Source: Dehalococcoidia bacterium
GTDB taxonomy: Bacteria > Chloroflexota > Dehalococcoidia > Dehalococcoidales > Fen-1064
Reading direction: 5' to 3'
NCBI GenBank assembly: GCA_003153075.1
Contig: PMBW01000110.1
Coordinates: 1 to 7,415, forward strand
Length of the DNA stretch: 7,415 nt
Below, piece by piece: positions 5,821 through 7,415 of this stretch. The position numbers and the translations under genes are program-made. Positions within the stretch are counted from its first letter, which is position 1, and each line of letters starts with the position of its first letter. Below the pieces are notes generated by a model that worked only from the letters and a program-made list of their open reading frames with translations, did not search any database and had not been told where the DNA came from.

Positions 5821-5832
5821 GATAGCTATAAT
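5804..5832 (+). promoter_or_regulatory. Promoter of the EF-G-like gene
   Basis: TTGCTT (5804-5809) and a perfect TATAAT (5827-5832) are separated by exactly 17 bases. Transcription would start near 5839 and give a leader of about 36 bases. The ribosome binding site is AGGGGAT at 5861-5867, about eight bases before the ATG at 5875. Confidence 0.75.
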
Positions 5833-5874
5833 GGTTATTAAAACTTTGACTAAAACAAAAAGGGGATAGGTGAT

Positions 5875-7415
5875 ATGGCGCAGTACGGGCTTGAAAACAT
5901 CCGAAACCTTGCTCTGCTCGCTCACAACGGTGCGGGCAAGACCTCTCTGGCGGAGGCCATCTTGTTCAACACCAAATTGATTAACCGCCTGGGTAAGGTC
6001 AGCGAGGGGAGCACTACATCTGATTATGACCCCGCAGAACAGAAACGGGGAATGAGTATCAGTCTGAGCATGCTTCCTTATATCTGGCAGGGCAATAAAA
6101 TCAATCTGATGGATACCCCTGGATACCCTGACTTTGTCGGTGAAGTAAAATCAGCAATCCGCGTCAGTGAAGGCGCTGTAATTGTCGTCTGCGCCTCTTC
6201 CGGTGTCGAAGTCGGCACGGAGCAGGTGTGGGCTTACTGCGATGCCAGTAACCTCCCGCGTATTGCATATATCAATAGAATGGACCGGGAAAACGTCGAT
6301 TTTAACAAGGTCGTCGACCAACTGCAATCAAAATTCGGGCGTAAATGCCTGCCCATTCAGATGCCCATCGGCGCTCACACCACTTTCCAGGGCATCGTTG
6401 ACTTGTTGAAAATGAAAAGTTATACCGGCGCCGCCTCCAAAGAAGGTGAAGTGCCCGCTGACCTGCTTACTGAGGCTAAGTCCCTGCGGGAAAAGCTCGT
6501 GGAATCGGTTGCCGAAACAGATGATGCCCTGCTGGAGAAATTCCTGGGAGGGGAAGAACTCACCCAGGATGAATTGACGAAAGCATTAACCACAGCAGTG
6601 GCCGGCGGCAAACTCGTACCGATCATGGCCGGTTCCGGTTTACAGAATATCGGCGTGCTTCCGTTAATGGATGCAATCGTCGCTTATCTTCCCCCTCCTA
6701 AAGATCATGAAGTTTTGATCATCGGCGAAGATAACAAGCCCGCAAAAACAAAGGCAGACCCCAAGGGCACGCTTGCAGCCCTGGTATTTAAAACCAGCGC
6801 TGACCCCTATGTCGGCCGGTTAACGTATTTCCGTGTTTATTGCGGAGCTATTACCAGCAACTCGCAGATCTGGAACGTGACCCGCGGTGAGAACGAACGC
6901 ATCGGGCAGCTCTTCATTCTGCGCGGCAAGAACCAGGAACCTGTACAGGAAATCGCCGCAGGCGATATCGGCGCGGTAGCCAAGCTGACTGTCACCGCCA
7001 CCGGCGATTCCCTCGGCGCCAAGGAAAAACATGTCAAGATCGTGCCCATCGTTTTCCCTGAACCGCGTTACAGTGAAGCTGTCTATCCCAAGTCCAAGCT
7101 GGACCTGGACAAATTGGGCGCGTCTCTCGCTAAAATCGTAGAAGAAGACCCGACATTGAAGATGCACCGGGAGGCAACTACCCACGAGACGATTATTTCC
7201 GGCATTGGTGAAATACAACTCAGTGTTGCGGCGGAAAAGATGTCCCGCAAATTCGGAGTGAATGTTGACCTGCAGACACCCAAGGTCCCCTATAAAGAGA
7301 CCATCACCGTGCAGTGCGAAGCCGAATACAAACATAAGAAACAGACCGGCGGACACGGCCAGTACGGACACGTCGTACTGGAACTGTCGCCGCTGCCGCG
7401 CGGTTCGGGAACTGA
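5875..7415 (+). CDS. fusA: Elongation factor G-like protein (EF-G paralogue), 3' end cut off
   Basis: The frame is open to the window edge: 513 complete codons of a protein that is usually about 690 residues. It is a translational GTPase of the EF-G type, with the G domain, domain II (from about residue 300), domain III (EEDPTLKMHREATTHETIISGIGE) and the start of domain IV (KKQTGGHGQYGHV, about 488-500). GTPase motifs diverge from canonical EF-G: G1 is AHNGAGKT (16-23) instead of AHIDAGKT, switch I ends KRGMSI, G3 is DTPGY (80-84) with Tyr at the usual catalytic His, G4 is NRMD (134-137) with Arg for Lys, and G5 is GSG (253-255). Tyr at G3 is, as I recall, typical of the EF-G-like/EF-G2 group (PRK12740), so this is probably a second EF-G and not the main translocase. 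It is monocistronic as far as visible, with its own promoter. The exact ribosomal role is unknown. Confidence 0.92.
   Translation, partial: MAQYGLENIRNLALLAHNGAGKTSLAEAILFNTKLINRLGKVSEGSTTSDYDPAEQKRGMSISLSMLPYIWQGNKINLMDTPGYPDFVGEVKSAIRVSEGAVIVVCASSGVEVGTEQVWAYCDASNLPRIAYINRMDRENVDFNKVVDQLQSKFGRKCLPIQMPIGAHTTFQGIVDLLKMKSYTGAASKEGEVPADLLTEAKSLREKLVESVAETDDALLEKFLGGEELTQDELTKALTTAVAGGKLVPIMAGSGLQNIGVLPLMDAIVAYLPPPKDHEVLIIGEDNKPAKTKADPKGTLAALVFKTSADPYVGRLTYFRVYCGAITSNSQIWNVTRGENERIGQLFILRGKNQEPVQEIAAGDIGAVAKLTVTATGDSLGAKEKHVKIVPIVFPEPRYSEAVYPKSKLDLDKLGASLAKIVEEDPTLKMHREATTHETIISGIGEIQLSVAAEKMSRKFGVNVDLQTPKVPYKETITVQCEAEYKHKKQTGGHGQYGHVVLELSPLPRGSGT

Noticed and set aside
6820..7371. 183-codon open frame on the - strand opposite the EF-G-like gene
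   Set aside because: It mirrors conserved EF-G domains II-IV on the + strand and has no independent support.

Overview
The window is an ordinary bacterial chromosomal stretch with every supported gene on the + strand. By eye the base composition is near 50% GC. Promoters look sigma-70-like, with perfect TATAAT boxes, and GTG starts are used. I lean towards a Gram-positive-type or Chloroflexota (Dehalococcoidia-like) anaerobe, but this rests on gene style and is weakly held. No tRNA, rRNA, CRISPR array or insertion sequence is visible.

Layout. (1) 2-1021: the 3' part of a radical SAM enzyme of the B12-binding/DUF4070 type, closed by a strong GAAA-loop terminator. (2) 1135-3148: a phosphate module, made of a DUF47 PhoU-like protein and a PiT-family phosphate permease. 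A strong intrinsic terminator lies between the two genes, and a foldable leader precedes the first. (3) 3149-3526: an unrecognised 72-residue protein. Its upstream region is dense with signals: two promoters, a pair of mutually exclusive hairpins, and a perfect dyad filling a promoter spacer. (4) 3527-3808: a gene-poor stretch holding a long rod-like inverted repeat (3583-3687), then an extended -10 promoter. (5) 3818-5695: a likely operon of a XerD-like tyrosine recombinase, a small tail-anchored membrane protein and a protein-L-isoaspartate O-methyltransferase. (6) 5803-7415: a good promoter overlapping a 9-bp tandem repeat, then the first 513 codons of an EF-G paralogue that has Tyr in place of the usual G3 histidine.

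How the genes work together. DUF47 and PiT are a known functional pair in phosphate uptake. The internal terminator suggests the regulator is made in excess of the permease, or that permease synthesis is attenuated. XerD (chromosome dimer resolution), Pcm (repair of damaged aspartyl residues) and the EF-G-like GTPase are housekeeping or stress functions with no obvious shared pathway.

The most interesting material is non-coding: the 3583-3687 rod, the alternative hairpins at 3193-3248, the operator-like dyad at 3252-3269 and the leader of the DUF47 gene. I see no clear new multi-gene system. These RNA and DNA elements are the best candidates for something undescribed.
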